Positions 1 to 12,312 of a stretch of DNA of 64,000 bases are shown here, one piece after another (within the stretch, counting starts at the first letter, position 1; the number at the start of each line of letters is the position of its first letter). Source of the stretch: Halomonas sp. 1513 (GTDB lineage: Bacteria > Pseudomonadota > Gammaproteobacteria > Pseudomonadales > Halomonadaceae); contig CP019326.1 in the NCBI GenBank assembly GCA_001971685.1, positions 1-64,000 on the forward strand, given 5' to 3'. The notes under the pieces are model-generated. The model was not told the origin of the DNA. It saw nothing but the letters and a program-made list of their open reading frames with translations, and did not search any database. The position numbers were made by a program, and so were the translations under genes.

Positions 1-5
1 ACGCG

Positions 6-14
6 TGTGGATAA
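6..14 (-). promoter_or_regulatory. DnaA box (TTATCCACA on the minus strand)
   Basis: The plus strand reads TGTGGATAA, the exact complement of the classical DnaA box TTATCCACA. It lies 57 bases before the dnaA start, so it is either an autoregulatory box or the right-hand member of an oriC box cluster that continues outside the window. Only one perfect box is visible, so the origin itself is not shown here. Confidence 0.7.
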
Positions 15-70
15 CTTGCTGCTTGGGCGATACAATGGCCGGTCATTCATCAACGGGATGGTGAGGTCGC

Positions 71-1543
71 GTGTCGGTCGCTCTTTGGCAACAATGTTTG
101 GATTTTTTGCAGGACGAGCTCAGCTCGCAGCAGTTCAACACCTGGATTCGCCCTCTTCAGGCGGAGCAGGGGGAATCCAACGAACTCTGCCTGTTGGCGC
201 CCAACCGTTTCGTACGGGATTGGGTTAGCGACAAGTACATCAAGCGAATCAATGAACTACTACGCGAGCTGGCGCCCACCAAGCCGCCCAAGGTAACCCT
301 TGTCGTGGGCAGTCGGCGTGCTGCGCCTAGCCCACAGCCGCGAGAACTGGGTAACCCGGTCTCTGCCACCCCACGTCAGCCCGCGGCACCGGCGGTGCAT
401 ACCCCGCCACGTGGAGATCTGGCCGACGAGCGCGAGATCGAGGCGTCCACCGAGGCGTCGACCCGCGGCGGCTCCTCACGCGGTGGCGAGCGGCAGGTTC
501 AGGTCGAAGGCAGTCTCAAGCACCAGAGCGGCCTCAATCCCAACTTTACCTTCGACACCTTTGTCGAGGGCAAATCGAACCAGCTGGCTCGAGCGGCCTC
601 CCGCCAGGTCTCGGAAAATCCGGGGGGCGCCTATAACCCGCTATTTCTCTACGGCGGGGTTGGCCTGGGTAAGACGCACTTGATGCATGCGGTGGGCAAT
701 GCGCTGGCCACTCGCCGCGACAACGCCAAGGTCGTCTATCTGCATTCCGAGCGCTTCGTGGCCGATATGGTCAAGGCGCTGCAGCTCAATGCCATCAACG
801 ACTTCAAGCGTTTCTATCGCAGTGTCGACGCGCTGCTGATCGATGATATCCAGTTCTTCGCCGGCAAGGAGCGCTCCCAGGAGGAATTTTTCCATACCTT
901 CAATGCGCTGCTCGAAGGTGGCCAGCAGATGATCCTGACTTCTGATAGATACCCTAAAGAAATCAATGGGGTAGAGGAGCGGCTCAAGTCCCGTTTTGGC
1001 TGGGGATTGACCGTGGCCATCGAGCCGCCGGAGCTCGAGACGCGGGTGGCGATCCTGATGAAGAAGGCCGACCAGGCCAAGGTCGACTTGCCCCACGATG
1101 CCGCCTTCTTCATTGCGCAGAAGATACGTTCCAACGTGCGTGAGCTGGAAGGCGCCTTGAAGAAGGTGATCGCCGACTCCCACTTCATGGGCAAGACGAT
1201 CACCCAGGATTTCATTCGCGAGTCGTTGAAAGACCTGCTGGCGCTCCAGGACAAGCAGGTCGGGGTCGACAATATCCAGCGCACCGTCGCGGAGTACTAC
1301 AAGATCAAGCTGGCGGACCTGCTCTCCAAGCGTCGCTCGCGCTCGGTGGCGCGACCGCGTCAGGTGGCCATGGCGCTGGCCAAGGAGTTGACCAACCATA
1401 GCTTGCCGGAAATTGGCGATGCCTTCGGCGGGCGCGATCACACGACGGTGCTGCACGCTTGTCGCAAGGTGCAATCTCTCAAGGAAGAAAGCGCGGATAT
1501 CCGCGAGGACTACAAGAACCTGCTGCGATTGCTGACCAGCTGA
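71..1543 (+). CDS. dnaA: Chromosomal replication initiator protein DnaA
   Basis: DnaA binds DnaA boxes at oriC as an ATP-dependent oligomer and opens the duplex for DnaB loading. The 490-residue protein has an N-terminal domain I beginning [17 protein letters not shown], a variable linker (about residues 90-155), and an AAA+ core with Walker [10 protein letters not shown] near residue 195 and Walker [11 protein letters not shown] near 253. The C-terminal helix-turn-helix carries the signature [15 protein letters not shown] near 453. The start is GTG at 71 with GAGG four bases upstream; no better start is in frame. It is followed after 47 bases by dnaN, as usual for a shared transcript. Confidence 0.98.
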   Translation: MSVALWQQCLDFLQDELSSQQFNTWIRPLQAEQGESNELCLLAPNRFVRDWVSDKYIKRINELLRELAPTKPPKVTLVVGSRRAAPSPQPRELGNPVSATPRQPAAPAVHTPPRGDLADEREIEASTEASTRGGSSRGGERQVQVEGSLKHQSGLNPNFTFDTFVEGKSNQLARAASRQVSENPGGAYNPLFLYGGVGLGKTHLMHAVGNALATRRDNAKVVYLHSERFVADMVKALQLNAINDFKRFYRSVDALLIDDIQFFAGKERSQEEFFHTFNALLEGGQQMILTSDRYPKEINGVEERLKSRFGWGLTVAIEPPELETRVAILMKKADQAKVDLPHDAAFFIAQKIRSNVRELEGALKKVIADSHFMGKTITQDFIRESLKDLLALQDKQVGVDNIQRTVAEYYKIKLADLLSKRRSRSVARPRQVAMALAKELTNHSLPEIGDAFGGRDHTTVLHACRKVQSLKEESADIREDYKNLLRLLTS

Positions 1544-1590
1544 TCGCGGCGATGCAAGCCATTGAAACTCAGGATAAGAGTGGAGCCTCC

Positions 1591-2694
1591 ATGAAATTTT
1601 CCATCTCCCGTGAAGCCTTGCTGCGCCCTTTGACGCTGGTCGCCGGCGTGGTCGAACGGCGTCAGACGCTGCCGGTGCTTTCCAACGTGCTGATTCAGGC
1701 CAGTGCCGACGAGCTATCTCTGACGGGGACCGATCTCGAAGTCGAATTGATCGGACGTACGGTCCCCTCTCAGGTTGAGCAGCCGGGGGCTGCAACGGTG
1801 CCGGCGCGCAAGCTGATGGACATCTGCAAATCGCTGCCCGAGCAGGCTGAGATCAGCCTTGCGCTGGAAGAGGGGCGCGCCGTGCTGCGTAGCGGCCGGT
1901 CGCGCTTCACCCTGTCGACGCTGCCAGTCGCGGAATTCCCCAATATCGAGGAGAGCCAGGGGAGCGTAGAGTTGAGTTTGCCGCGCGGCACCCTCAAGCA
2001 CCTGATCGATGCTACCTCGTTTGCCATGGCCCAGCAGGACGTTCGTTATTACCTGAATGGCATGCTGCTCGAGCTGCGTTCCAACCTGGTGCGCACCGTA
2101 GCCACCGATGGCCACCGCCTGGCCGTCTGTTCGCGCCCGGTGGAGATCAGCGTCGAGCCGGCCCAGAAACTGATCGTGCCGCGCAAGGGCATCCTCGAGC
2201 TGGTGCGACTGCTCGATGACAGCGATGAGCCGGTGAGTCTTACCCTGGGTGCCAGCCATGTGCGTGCCCATACCGGTGACTTCACCTTCACGTCCAAGCT
2301 GGTCGATGGCAAGTTCCCCGACTATGAGCGGGTAGTGCCACGTGGCGGCGATAAGGTATTCATCGCCGAGCGGGCCGAACTTCGCCAGGTGCTATCGCGC
2401 ACATCGATTCTTTCCAACGAGAAGTATCGCGGCGTGCGCTTGCATCTGGAAGAGGGCAACCTGCGCGTCATGGCTAACAATCCAGAGCAGGAAGAGGCCG
2501 AGGAGAATGTCGCCGTCGAATACAGCGGCGCGGCCATGGAGATCGGCTTCAATGTCGGCTATCTGATCGATGTACTCGGCGTGCTCGATGAGGATCGCGT
2601 GCAGATGACCCTGGCCGACCCCAACAGCAGTGCGCTGATGGAAGAGCCGGGTGGTGGCGACGCCATGTATGTCGTCATGCCGATGCGCCTCTAG
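1591..2694 (+). CDS. dnaN: DNA polymerase III beta subunit (sliding clamp)
   Basis: The clamp dimer encircles DNA and tethers polymerase III and many repair proteins. The ATG at 1591 has GGAG five bases upstream and gives 367 residues, the normal length for three clamp folds. The open frame extends upstream to 1459, but that part lies inside dnaA and is not needed. The protein begins MKFSISREALLRPL and ends YVVMPMRL, the conserved C-terminus that forms part of the peptide-binding cleft. It sits between dnaA and recF in the standard order, with 21 bases before recF. Confidence 0.97.
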   Translation: MKFSISREALLRPLTLVAGVVERRQTLPVLSNVLIQASADELSLTGTDLEVELIGRTVPSQVEQPGAATVPARKLMDICKSLPEQAEISLALEEGRAVLRSGRSRFTLSTLPVAEFPNIEESQGSVELSLPRGTLKHLIDATSFAMAQQDVRYYLNGMLLELRSNLVRTVATDGHRLAVCSRPVEISVEPAQKLIVPRKGILELVRLLDDSDEPVSLTLGASHVRAHTGDFTFTSKLVDGKFPDYERVVPRGGDKVFIAERAELRQVLSRTSILSNEKYRGVRLHLEEGNLRVMANNPEQEEAEENVAVEYSGAAMEIGFNVGYLIDVLGVLDEDRVQMTLADPNSSALMEEPGGGDAMYVVMPMRL

Positions 2695-2715
2695 GTCCGG
2701 ACCCACGTCGACCAC

Positions 2716-3846
2716 ATGCCGATAGATCGCCTCGCCTTCCAGGGGCTGCGCAACCTGGCGCCCCTGGATATGCGTCCGCAGCCGGGTATCAATCTGTTAT
2801 TGGGTGCCAATGGCAGTGGCAAGACCAGCCTGCTCGAAGGCATCCACGTGCTCGGTATGGGGCGCTCCTTTCGTACCCAGCAGCTCAAGCATGCCATTGC
2901 CCACGATGCCGATTCGCTGACGCTGCATGCACGCATCGCCGGTGATCCTCCGCTGCCGTTAGGGGTTCGTCGCCAACGCAGCGGTAGTGAGCTAGAAATG
3001 CGCATGGCCGGTGAGCGCGTGGCGCGGGTAGCACAGATGGTGGATGCCCTGCCATTGCAGCTGATCAACCCAGATGCATTTCGCCTGCTCGAGGGTTCTC
3101 CCTCTTCGCGCCGAGAGTTTCTCGATTGGGGTGTGTTTCACGTGAAACACGACTTCTTCGAGGTCTGGAAGGGTGTCAGGCGAGCACTGAAACATCGGAA
3201 TGCCCTATTGAGGCATGATAGAATGGATGGTCGATCCCTGGCTGTTTGGGAGCATGAGCTGGCGCAATGGGGTGAACGACTCGATACCCTGCGCAGCGAC
3301 TATATGACCGCCTTCGTGCCCGTTTTCGAGGAGACGCTGGCAGCCCTGCTGCCGCTCCCCGGACTGTCACTGCGCTACTCTCGGGGCTGGGATCGGCAAC
3401 GCTCCTTGGCCGAGGTGCTCGAACAGGCCAGGGGTAGTGACCGCCAGATGGGGTTTACTCAGCAGGGGCCTCAGCGAGCCGATCTTCGTCTTAGGCTCGA
3501 GCGCCGGCCGGCGGTGGAGGTGCTGTCGCGGGGACAGCAGAAGCTGGTTGTCAGCGCCCTGAAGTTGGCCCAAGGGCGCCTGCTGGAACATCAGACGGGA
3601 CGTCGCTGCCTGTACCTGATCGATGATCTGCCAGCAGAGCTCGATGCACGTCATCAACAAGTATTTTGTCAGTGGTTGGAGGCGATGCAGTGTCAGGCCT
3701 TCATCACCAGCGTAGAGCCTCAGGCACTGCACGGCGCCTGGCAACCGGAAACGCCGCTGGGTGTGTTTCACGTGAAACATGGCAAGATCGACCCGGATGG
3801 TTCGGTGGTATTGAGTCACGGAACGAAAGACTTCACGACGGAGTAG
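2716..3846 (+). CDS. recF: DNA replication and repair protein RecF
   Basis: RecF is an SMC-like ATPase that loads RecA at gapped DNA together with RecO and RecR. The 376-residue protein has Walker A GANGSGKTSLLEG (about residues 30-42), an ABC-type signature LSRGQQKLVVSALKLAQG and Walker B CLYLIDDLPAELD in the C-terminal third. It overlaps nothing and precedes gyrB by three bases. Two parS-like sites lie inside the gene in the same reading phase. Both encode VFHVKH, once at residues 140-145 within the family motif WGVFHV and once near the C-terminus at 350-355. Confidence 0.96.
   Translation: MPIDRLAFQGLRNLAPLDMRPQPGINLLLGANGSGKTSLLEGIHVLGMGRSFRTQQLKHAIAHDADSLTLHARIAGDPPLPLGVRRQRSGSELEMRMAGERVARVAQMVDALPLQLINPDAFRLLEGSPSSRREFLDWGVFHVKHDFFEVWKGVRRALKHRNALLRHDRMDGRSLAVWEHELAQWGERLDTLRSDYMTAFVPVFEETLAALLPLPGLSLRYSRGWDRQRSLAEVLEQARGSDRQMGFTQQGPQRADLRLRLERRPAVEVLSRGQQKLVVSALKLAQGRLLEHQTGRRCLYLIDDLPAELDARHQQVFCQWLEAMQCQAFITSVEPQALHGAWQPETPLGVFHVKHGKIDPDGSVVLSHGTKDFTTE
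3134..3149. promoter_or_regulatory. parS centromere site 1, inside recF
   Basis: TGTTTCACGTGAAACA is a perfect 16-base palindrome identical to the canonical ParB-binding parS consensus. It lies within recF codons 140-145, at the place where RecF normally carries the motif WGVFHV. ParB would spread and load SMC from here during origin segregation. The match is exact; ParB binding is inferred. Confidence 0.9.
3764..3779. promoter_or_regulatory. parS centromere site 2, inside the recF 3' end
   Basis: This is a second exact TGTTTCACGTGAAACA, 630 bases after the first and in the same codon phase, so it again encodes VFHVKH (recF residues 350-355). It lies about 70 bases before gyrB. ParB binding is inferred from the consensus match. 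Confidence 0.9.
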
Positions 3847-6270
<2,424 letters not shown>

Positions 6271-6286
6271 TGTTTCACGTGGAACA
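6271..6286. promoter_or_regulatory. parS centromere site 3, directly after gyrB
   Basis: TGTTTCACGTGGAACA begins at the base after the gyrB TGA. It differs from the perfect palindrome by one base in one arm and matches the variant common in gammaproteobacteria. It lies between the gyrB stop and its terminator. Confidence 0.88.
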
Positions 6287-6312
6287 TGCGGGTTAGCGCC
6301 AAGCGCCAAGCC

Positions 6313-6350
6313 AAAGCCTCGACATTCTAGGGAATGTCGGGGCTTTTTTA
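6313..6350 (+). terminator. Rho-independent terminator of gyrB
   Basis: The 15-base arms 6313-6327 and 6332-6346 pair with one T-G wobble around a four-base loop and are followed by a run of T. It would end the dnaA-dnaN-recF-gyrB transcript. On the other strand it lies 26 bases past the gmhB stop, where the A-rich start of the left arm gives a weaker T run, so it may also serve gmhB. Confidence 0.9.
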
Positions 6351-6375
6351 TCGTCGCAAGGGTGCTGCTATGTGC

Positions 6376-6942
6376 TTACTGCGCGTCTAGCAACCAGTCA
6401 GCGAAGCCGCTCAGGTCATCGAAGATCTGTGTTTGAGCTTCTGGAGAAGTGAGTTCCGGATGCTTGGCCAGGGTGCGCTCGCCCTTGCCCGTGCGAACCA
6501 GCACGGACCGGCAGCCCATGGATTCGCCGGCCTGGAGGTCGCGCAGGCTGTCGCCAACCATCCAGCTGCCCTTAAGGTCAGGCATGTGCAATGCCGTGCG
6601 GATTTGCTCGAGTAGGCCGGGGAGCGGCTTGCGGCAATCACAGTTATCCGCAGGTGAGTGTGGGCAGTAGGCGAGATGCGCTAACTCGCCGCCAGCGTCG
6701 GCCACCAAGGATTGCAGATGCTCATGCATGCTGGCCAGCGTGGCGTGGTCATAGTAGCCCCGCGCGATACCCGATTGGTTGGTGGCGACCGCGACGGTCC
6801 AGCCGGCGCGACACAGCCGGCCTATCGCATGGATAGCGCTGGGGTAGGGCAGGAACTCCTCCAGCGATTTCACATAGTCATCGGAGTCGCGGTTGATGAC
6901 ACCGTCGCGATCAAGAATTATCAGGCGGTCTGCTCTCGGCAT
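6376..6942 (-). CDS. gmhB: D-glycero-beta-D-manno-heptose 1,7-bisphosphate 7-phosphatase
   Basis: GmhB removes the 7-phosphate from heptose bisphosphate between the two reactions of HldE, in ADP-heptose synthesis for the LPS core. The 188-residue protein is a HAD phosphatase with the nucleophile motif LDRDGVINRDSDDYVK near residue 10 and ATNQSGIARGYY. A zinc-loop cluster CPHSPADNCDCRKP and the acidic motif MVGDSLRDLQAG follow. hldD, hldE and waaA lie a few kilobases away, so the pathway is nearly complete in this window. The upstream region, shared with the end of glyS, holds two parS sites. Confidence 0.93.
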   Translation of the reverse strand: MPRADRLIILDRDGVINRDSDDYVKSLEEFLPYPSAIHAIGRLCRAGWTVAVATNQSGIARGYYDHATLASMHEHLQSLVADAGGELAHLAYCPHSPADNCDCRKPLPGLLEQIRTALHMPDLKGSWMVGDSLRDLQAGESMGCRSVLVRTGKGERTLAKHPELTSPEAQTQIFDDLSGFADWLLDAQ

Positions 6943-6983
6943 GAGGATCCTGCTGTGTGCACGGCTGGGGAGTGAACGCAGAG

Positions 6984-6999
6984 TGTTTCACGTGGAACA
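6984..6999. promoter_or_regulatory. parS centromere site 4, upstream of gmhB
   Basis: TGTTTCACGTGGAACA is identical to site 3. It lies 42 bases before the gmhB start, in the 225-base gap between gmhB and the end of glyS. ParB spreading here could affect gmhB transcription; that is speculation. Confidence 0.88.
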
Positions 7000-7071
7000 T
7001 CACCTGCCAAGTCCGCTCAGCGGCTCCCACGTCGTGTCGGGTTCGGCTGAGCCATGCCGTACAGCGCGGCA

Positions 7072-7087
7072 TGTTCCACGTGAAACA
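7072..7087. promoter_or_regulatory. parS centromere site 5, upstream of gmhB
   Basis: TGTTCCACGTGAAACA is the reverse complement of sites 3 and 4. It lies 73 bases from site 4 in the same gap, so the two sites form a close inverted pair. Confidence 0.88.
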
Positions 7088-7112
7088 TTGGGCCGACTGC
7101 GAACGACTGGGC

Positions 7113-7149
7113 ATAGAAAAGGGCCGGCGAGGGCAACTCGCCGGCCCTT
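7113..7149 (-). terminator. Rho-independent terminator of glyQS
   Basis: A perfect 13-base stem (arms 7119-7131 and 7137-7149) with a five-base loop lies 18 bases past the glyS stop. On the minus strand it is followed by TTTTCTA, a short T run. Confidence 0.8.
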
Positions 7150-7167
7150 GGGGGCTAGTGAATAGGG

Positions 7168-9236
7168 CTACTGCTGGAGTTCGGTGATATCCGCCACTTC
7201 CAGGAACAGGGACTGCAGTCCAGCCAGCAGCGCCAGGCGGTTATGGCGTACCGCAGGGTCCTCGGCCATCACCATTACCTGATCGAAGAAGGCGTCCACC
7301 GGCTCACGGAGGGTAGCCAGGCGATCCAGGGCGGCGCTGTAGTCGGCGGCCTGGAACAGCGGGGCGACCTCTTCGCGGCGCGCTGCGAGTGCCCGATGCA
7401 GGGCCTGCTCAGCATCCTCGTGCAGCAGCTGAGCGTCCACGCTGGTGCTACCGTCATGGTCCTGCTTGGCGAGGATATTCGAGACTCGCTTGTTGGCAGC
7501 GGCCAGAGCGGCAGCCTCATCGCGTGCGGTGAAGCCGTGTACGGCGCGCATGCGGCGGGCGAAGTCGAGTGGCTTGGTGACTGGGCGAACACGTACCGCC
7601 AGGTAGCTCTCGACCGAGATGCCTTCGTCCTGGGCCCAGGCACGGAAGCGATCGAGCATGTAGGCCAGCACGTCATCGACCAGCCCGTCGACCTTGGGCA
7701 GCTGCTGATGCTGTTCGACGGCCAGATTCAGTAGCTCACGAAGGTCGAGGTCGAGCTCGCCCTTGACCATGATGTTGAGGACACCGATGGCGGCGCGGCG
7801 CAGGGCAAACGGGTCCTTGGCGCCGGTGGGGCGCTGGCCGATACCGAAGATGCCGGTAAGGGTGTCGAGCCGATCGGCCAGTGCCAGTGCCAGGCCGGTA
7901 CGCGACCGGGGGATCTCGTCAGTGGCAAAACGCGGCAGGTATTGCTCATAAAGCGCTTGAGCGACCTCCTCGGGCTCGCCGTCCTGGCGCGCATAGTAAC
8001 AGCCCATGATGCCCTGCAGTTCCGGGAATTCGAGCACCATCTCGGTGACCAGGTCGCACTTGGCGAGCAGGGCGGCGCGCTCTGCGTGGGCGCTGCTACC
8101 GCCAATTCGTTCGGCGATGGCGTGTGCCACGATGGCACTGCGGCGGGCCTTGTCGGCCAGCGAGCCGAGTTGTTGCTGAAAGACCACGCTGGTGAGCCCG
8201 GCCTGACGTTCCGCGAGAGGCGTCTTGCGGTCGATATCATAGAAGAAGGCGGCGTCGGCCAGGCGCGGACGGATGACCTTCTCATTACCGTCGATCACCC
8301 GCTCGGGTTCATGGCTTTCGATATTGGCGATGGTGATGAACAGCGGCTTGAGCTTGCCGTGGTCATCGAGCAGGTGGAAGTACTTCTGGTTGGCCTTCAT
8401 CGAGGAGATCAGACACTCCGGCGGCACCTCGAGGAAGCGTTCATCGAAGCTACCGGTAAGGGCCACCGGCCACTCTACCAGGCCGCTGACCTCGGTGAGC
8501 AGCGTCTCGTCGATGACCGCCTGGGCATCCTGCACCTCGGCTTCGGCGAGGACCTGCTCGCGAATGCGCTCGCGACGACGCTGGCGGTCGGCCAGCACGT
8601 AGGCGTTCTCCAGTGCGTCGAGGTAGTCATCGGGGTGGGTCAGCGAGATGGCTCCCGGGGCATGGAAGCGGTGGCCGTAGGTGATGCGGTCGGCACTCAG
8701 GCCCAGGGTCTCGGCCTCGATCACGCGATCGCCGTAGAGCATGACCAGCCAGTGCACCGGGCGTGAAAACTCGATACGCGACCCGCCCCAGCGCATGTTC
8801 TTGGGTACCGGCAAGCTTGTCACGGCCTTGTTGACGATACCCGGCAACAGCCGTTCGATGCTCTCGCCCTGCTGCTGTTCACGGAAGCCGAGCCAGGTGC
8901 CCTTATCGGTCTCGAGATGAATCAGGTCGCTGACCTCGACGCCGCAGGAGCGCGCGAAGCCTTGTGCCGCCTTGGTGGGCGCGCCGTCCTTGAAGGCCGC
9001 AGCGAGTGCTGGCCCGCGGCGCTCGACCTGACGGTCGGGCTGCTTGTCGGCCAGCTCGTGAATATGCACCGCGAGGCGCCGCGGCGTGGCGTAGGCGGTG
9101 ACGCGGGAGAAGCTGACCTCGGCGTCGCTCAAGCCCTGGCGGATGCCCTCGGCGAGCGCATCGGAGAGGCGGTCGATGGCCGCGGGTGGTAGTTCCTCGA
9201 CGCCGAGTTCAACCAGTAACGGGTGAAAAGCCATGC

Positions 9237-9240
<4 letters not shown>
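7168..9240 (-). CDS. glyS: Glycyl-tRNA synthetase beta subunit
   Basis: GlyS is the large subunit of the bacterial alpha2-beta2 glycyl-tRNA synthetase and carries the tRNA-binding and HD-like domains. It has 690 residues, the usual length, and begins [19 protein letters not shown], the conserved N-terminus. The segment [12 protein letters not shown] and the C-terminal region [22 protein letters not shown] are typical. The ATG overlaps the glyQ stop by four bases (ATGA), indicating translational coupling and matched subunit amounts. A terminator hairpin follows. Confidence 0.97.
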
Positions 9241-10199
<959 letters not shown>

Positions 10200-10346
10200 T
10201 GCTGATGCACCGTTGGCCCATGAATTCAAGAACCGCCAAGTATACAATTACCAGCGAATCGGTTATAGGCGCGGTGCAGGAATGTCGGCCTGGCCATCGG
10301 TCCGTGGCCTGCCTCCGGCAGGCGCGGCAACCAAGAGGATAGACAC

Positions 10347-11303
10347 ATGATCGTAGTCACGGGCGGCGCCGGGTTCATCGGCGCCAATCTGGTCAAGGCG
10401 CTGAACGCGCGCGGCCGCAACGATGTGCTGGTGGTCGATGACCTGAGCGACGGCACCAAGTTCGTCAACCTGGCCGACTGCACCCTGGGGGACTACCTCG
10501 ACAAGGACGATTTCCTGATGCGCGTCGAGGCGGCGCTGCGCGGTGAAGAGGCCGGCTTGCCGAACATCGAGGCGATCTTTCACGAAGGCGCCTGCTCGGA
10601 TACCACCGAGTGGGATGGCCGCTTCATGCTCGAGAACAACTTCGAGTACTCCAAGGTGCTGCTGCACTACTGCCAGCACAAGGGCATACCCTTCCTGTAC
10701 GCCTCTTCGGCGGCGACCTATGGCGGCAGCGAGGTGTTCGTCGAGGCCCCCGAGCACGAGCGGCCGCTCAACGTCTACGGCTACTCGAAGCTGCTCTTCG
10801 ACCAGTACGTGCGGGCGCGCTGGGAGCAGTTCTCGAGCCAGGTGGTGGGCTTTCGCTACTTCAATGTCTACGGGCCCCGCGAGCAGCACAAGGGCAAGAT
10901 GGCCAGCGTCGCCTATCACCACCACACCCAGGTGCAGGCCGGCGAGAACCCCAAGCTGTTCGGCGCCTGGGACGGCTATGCCGCCGGCATGCAGAGCCGG
11001 GATTTCGTGTATGTCGGCGACGTGGTCGACGTCAATCTGTGGTTCCTCGACCACCCTGAGCAGTCGGGCATCTTCAACCTCGGCAGCGGCCGCGCCGAGC
11101 CGTTCAAGGCCATCGCCGAGAGCGTGATCGACTACTACGGGCGTGGCGATATCGATTACATCGACTTTCCCGACGAACTCAAGGGGCGCTATCAGAGCTA
11201 CACCCGCGCCGATATCTCGCGGCTGCGGGCCGCTGGCTACTCCCACGACTTCAAGACCGTGGCCGAGGGCGTGCAGGCCTATCTGGAGTGGCTGAATGGC
11301 TGA
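10347..11303 (+). CDS. hldD: ADP-L-glycero-D-manno-heptose 6-epimerase
   Basis: HldD epimerises C6 of ADP-D,D-heptose to the L,D form used by LPS heptosyltransferases. The 318-residue protein is a short-chain NADP enzyme with the Rossmann motif [11 protein letters not shown] at residues 5-15 and the catalytic YxxxK as Y144-GYS-K148. AGAGGAT upstream of the ATG is a plausible ribosome site. A small hairpin with 7-base arms (10307-10313 and 10317-10323) lies in the leader. The end overlaps waaF by eight bases, so the two are co-translated. Confidence 0.95.
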   Translation: MIVVTGGAGFIGANLVKALNARGRNDVLVVDDLSDGTKFVNLADCTLGDYLDKDDFLMRVEAALRGEEAGLPNIEAIFHEGACSDTTEWDGRFMLENNFEYSKVLLHYCQHKGIPFLYASSAATYGGSEVFVEAPEHERPLNVYGYSKLLFDQYVRARWEQFSSQVVGFRYFNVYGPREQHKGKMASVAYHHHTQVQAGENPKLFGAWDGYAAGMQSRDFVYVGDVVDVNLWFLDHPEQSGIFNLGSGRAEPFKAIAESVIDYYGRGDIDYIDFPDELKGRYQSYTRADISRLRAAGYSHDFKTVAEGVQAYLEWLNG

Positions 11304-12312
11304 TGCCGGCGAGCGGATCCTGGTCGTGGGACCCTCCTGGATCGGCGATATGGTGATGGCCCAGAGCCTGCTGATGACCCTCAAGGCGCGCCACCCCGAC
11401 TGCTATATCGGGGTGGTGGCGCCGGCCTGGTCGTTGCCGATGCTGGCACGGATGGCCGAAGTCGACGAGGCGGTTCCCCTCGAGGTGGGGCACGGAGAGT
11501 TTGGCTGGCAGGTGCGACGCCGGGTGGCGGTGACGCTGCGAGGTCGCTTCGATCGCGCCATCGTGCTGCCGCGCTCGTGGAAGTCGGCGCTGGTACCGTT
11601 CCTGGCGCGAGTGCCGGTGCGCCTCGGTTTCACCGGCGAGCAGCGGCTGGTGCTGCTCAATCAGCGTCGCCCCCTCGACAAGCTGCGGCTCGACCAGACC
11701 GTCAAGCGCTTCGTCTCGCTGGGCTTGCCGGTCGCTGAGGCGGCCGGCGGTGAGTTTGCGATCCCCCATCCGCGGCTGGCGGTGGACGCCGATAACCTGG
11801 TTGAGCTGCGTCTGCGCCTGGGGCTGTCGTCACGCCCGGCGATCGGCATGATGCCGGGGGCCGAATACGGTCCGGCCAAGCAGTGGCCACCGGCGTATTT
11901 CCGGGAGCTGGCCCTGTGGTTGGTGGAAGCCGGCTTCGAGGTGCGGGTGCTGGGTGGCCCCAAGGACGTCGAGGACGGCGAGCATATCGCCGCTGGCCTG
12001 GAGCACGTGCACAACCTGTGCGGCAAGACGCGTCTGGCCGATGCCGTGGACCTGCTCGCCGACTGCCAGCAGGTGGTGACCAATGACTCGGGGCTGATGC
12101 ACGTTGCCGCGGCGGTAGGCACCCGGGTGCATGCGCTCTACGGCTCCTCGTCGCCGGCCTTCACGCCGCCGCTGAGCGCTCGCGCGCATATCCACCGCCT
12201 GGGGCTGTCGTGCTCGCCGTGCTTCGCCAGGGTCTGCCCGCTGGGCCACACCAACTGCCTCAACCAGTTGGTGCCGCAGCAGATCTTCGCGGCGCTGACC
12301 GAGCCCGCCTAG
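11296..12312 (+). CDS. waaF: ADP-heptose:LPS heptosyltransferase II
   Basis: WaaF adds the second heptose to the LPS inner core at the cytoplasmic face of the inner membrane. The 338-residue GT9 protein has the N-terminal motif [15 protein letters not shown], the nucleotide-binding region [15 protein letters not shown] near residue 185 and [13 protein letters not shown] near 260. The ATG at 11296 lies within the end of hldD. The stop overlaps the end of the convergent opgB-like gene by four bases, leaving no room for a separate terminator. Confidence 0.92.
   Translation: MADAGERILVVGPSWIGDMVMAQSLLMTLKARHPDCYIGVVAPAWSLPMLARMAEVDEAVPLEVGHGEFGWQVRRRVAVTLRGRFDRAIVLPRSWKSALVPFLARVPVRLGFTGEQRLVLLNQRRPLDKLRLDQTVKRFVSLGLPVAEAAGGEFAIPHPRLAVDADNLVELRLRLGLSSRPAIGMMPGAEYGPAKQWPPAYFRELALWLVEAGFEVRVLGGPKDVEDGEHIAAGLEHVHNLCGKTRLADAVDLLADCQQVVTNDSGLMHVAAAVGTRVHALYGSSSPAFTPPLSARAHIHRLGLSCSPCFARVCPLGHTNCLNQLVPQQIFAALTEPA

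Noticed and set aside
6644..6652. DnaA-box-like TTATCCGCA inside gmhB
   Set aside because: One mismatch, single copy and within a coding region; not enough to claim a functional box.
7942..8766. 274-residue plus-strand frame opposite glyS
   Set aside because: No motif and antisense to a conserved synthetase; a GC-driven shadow frame.
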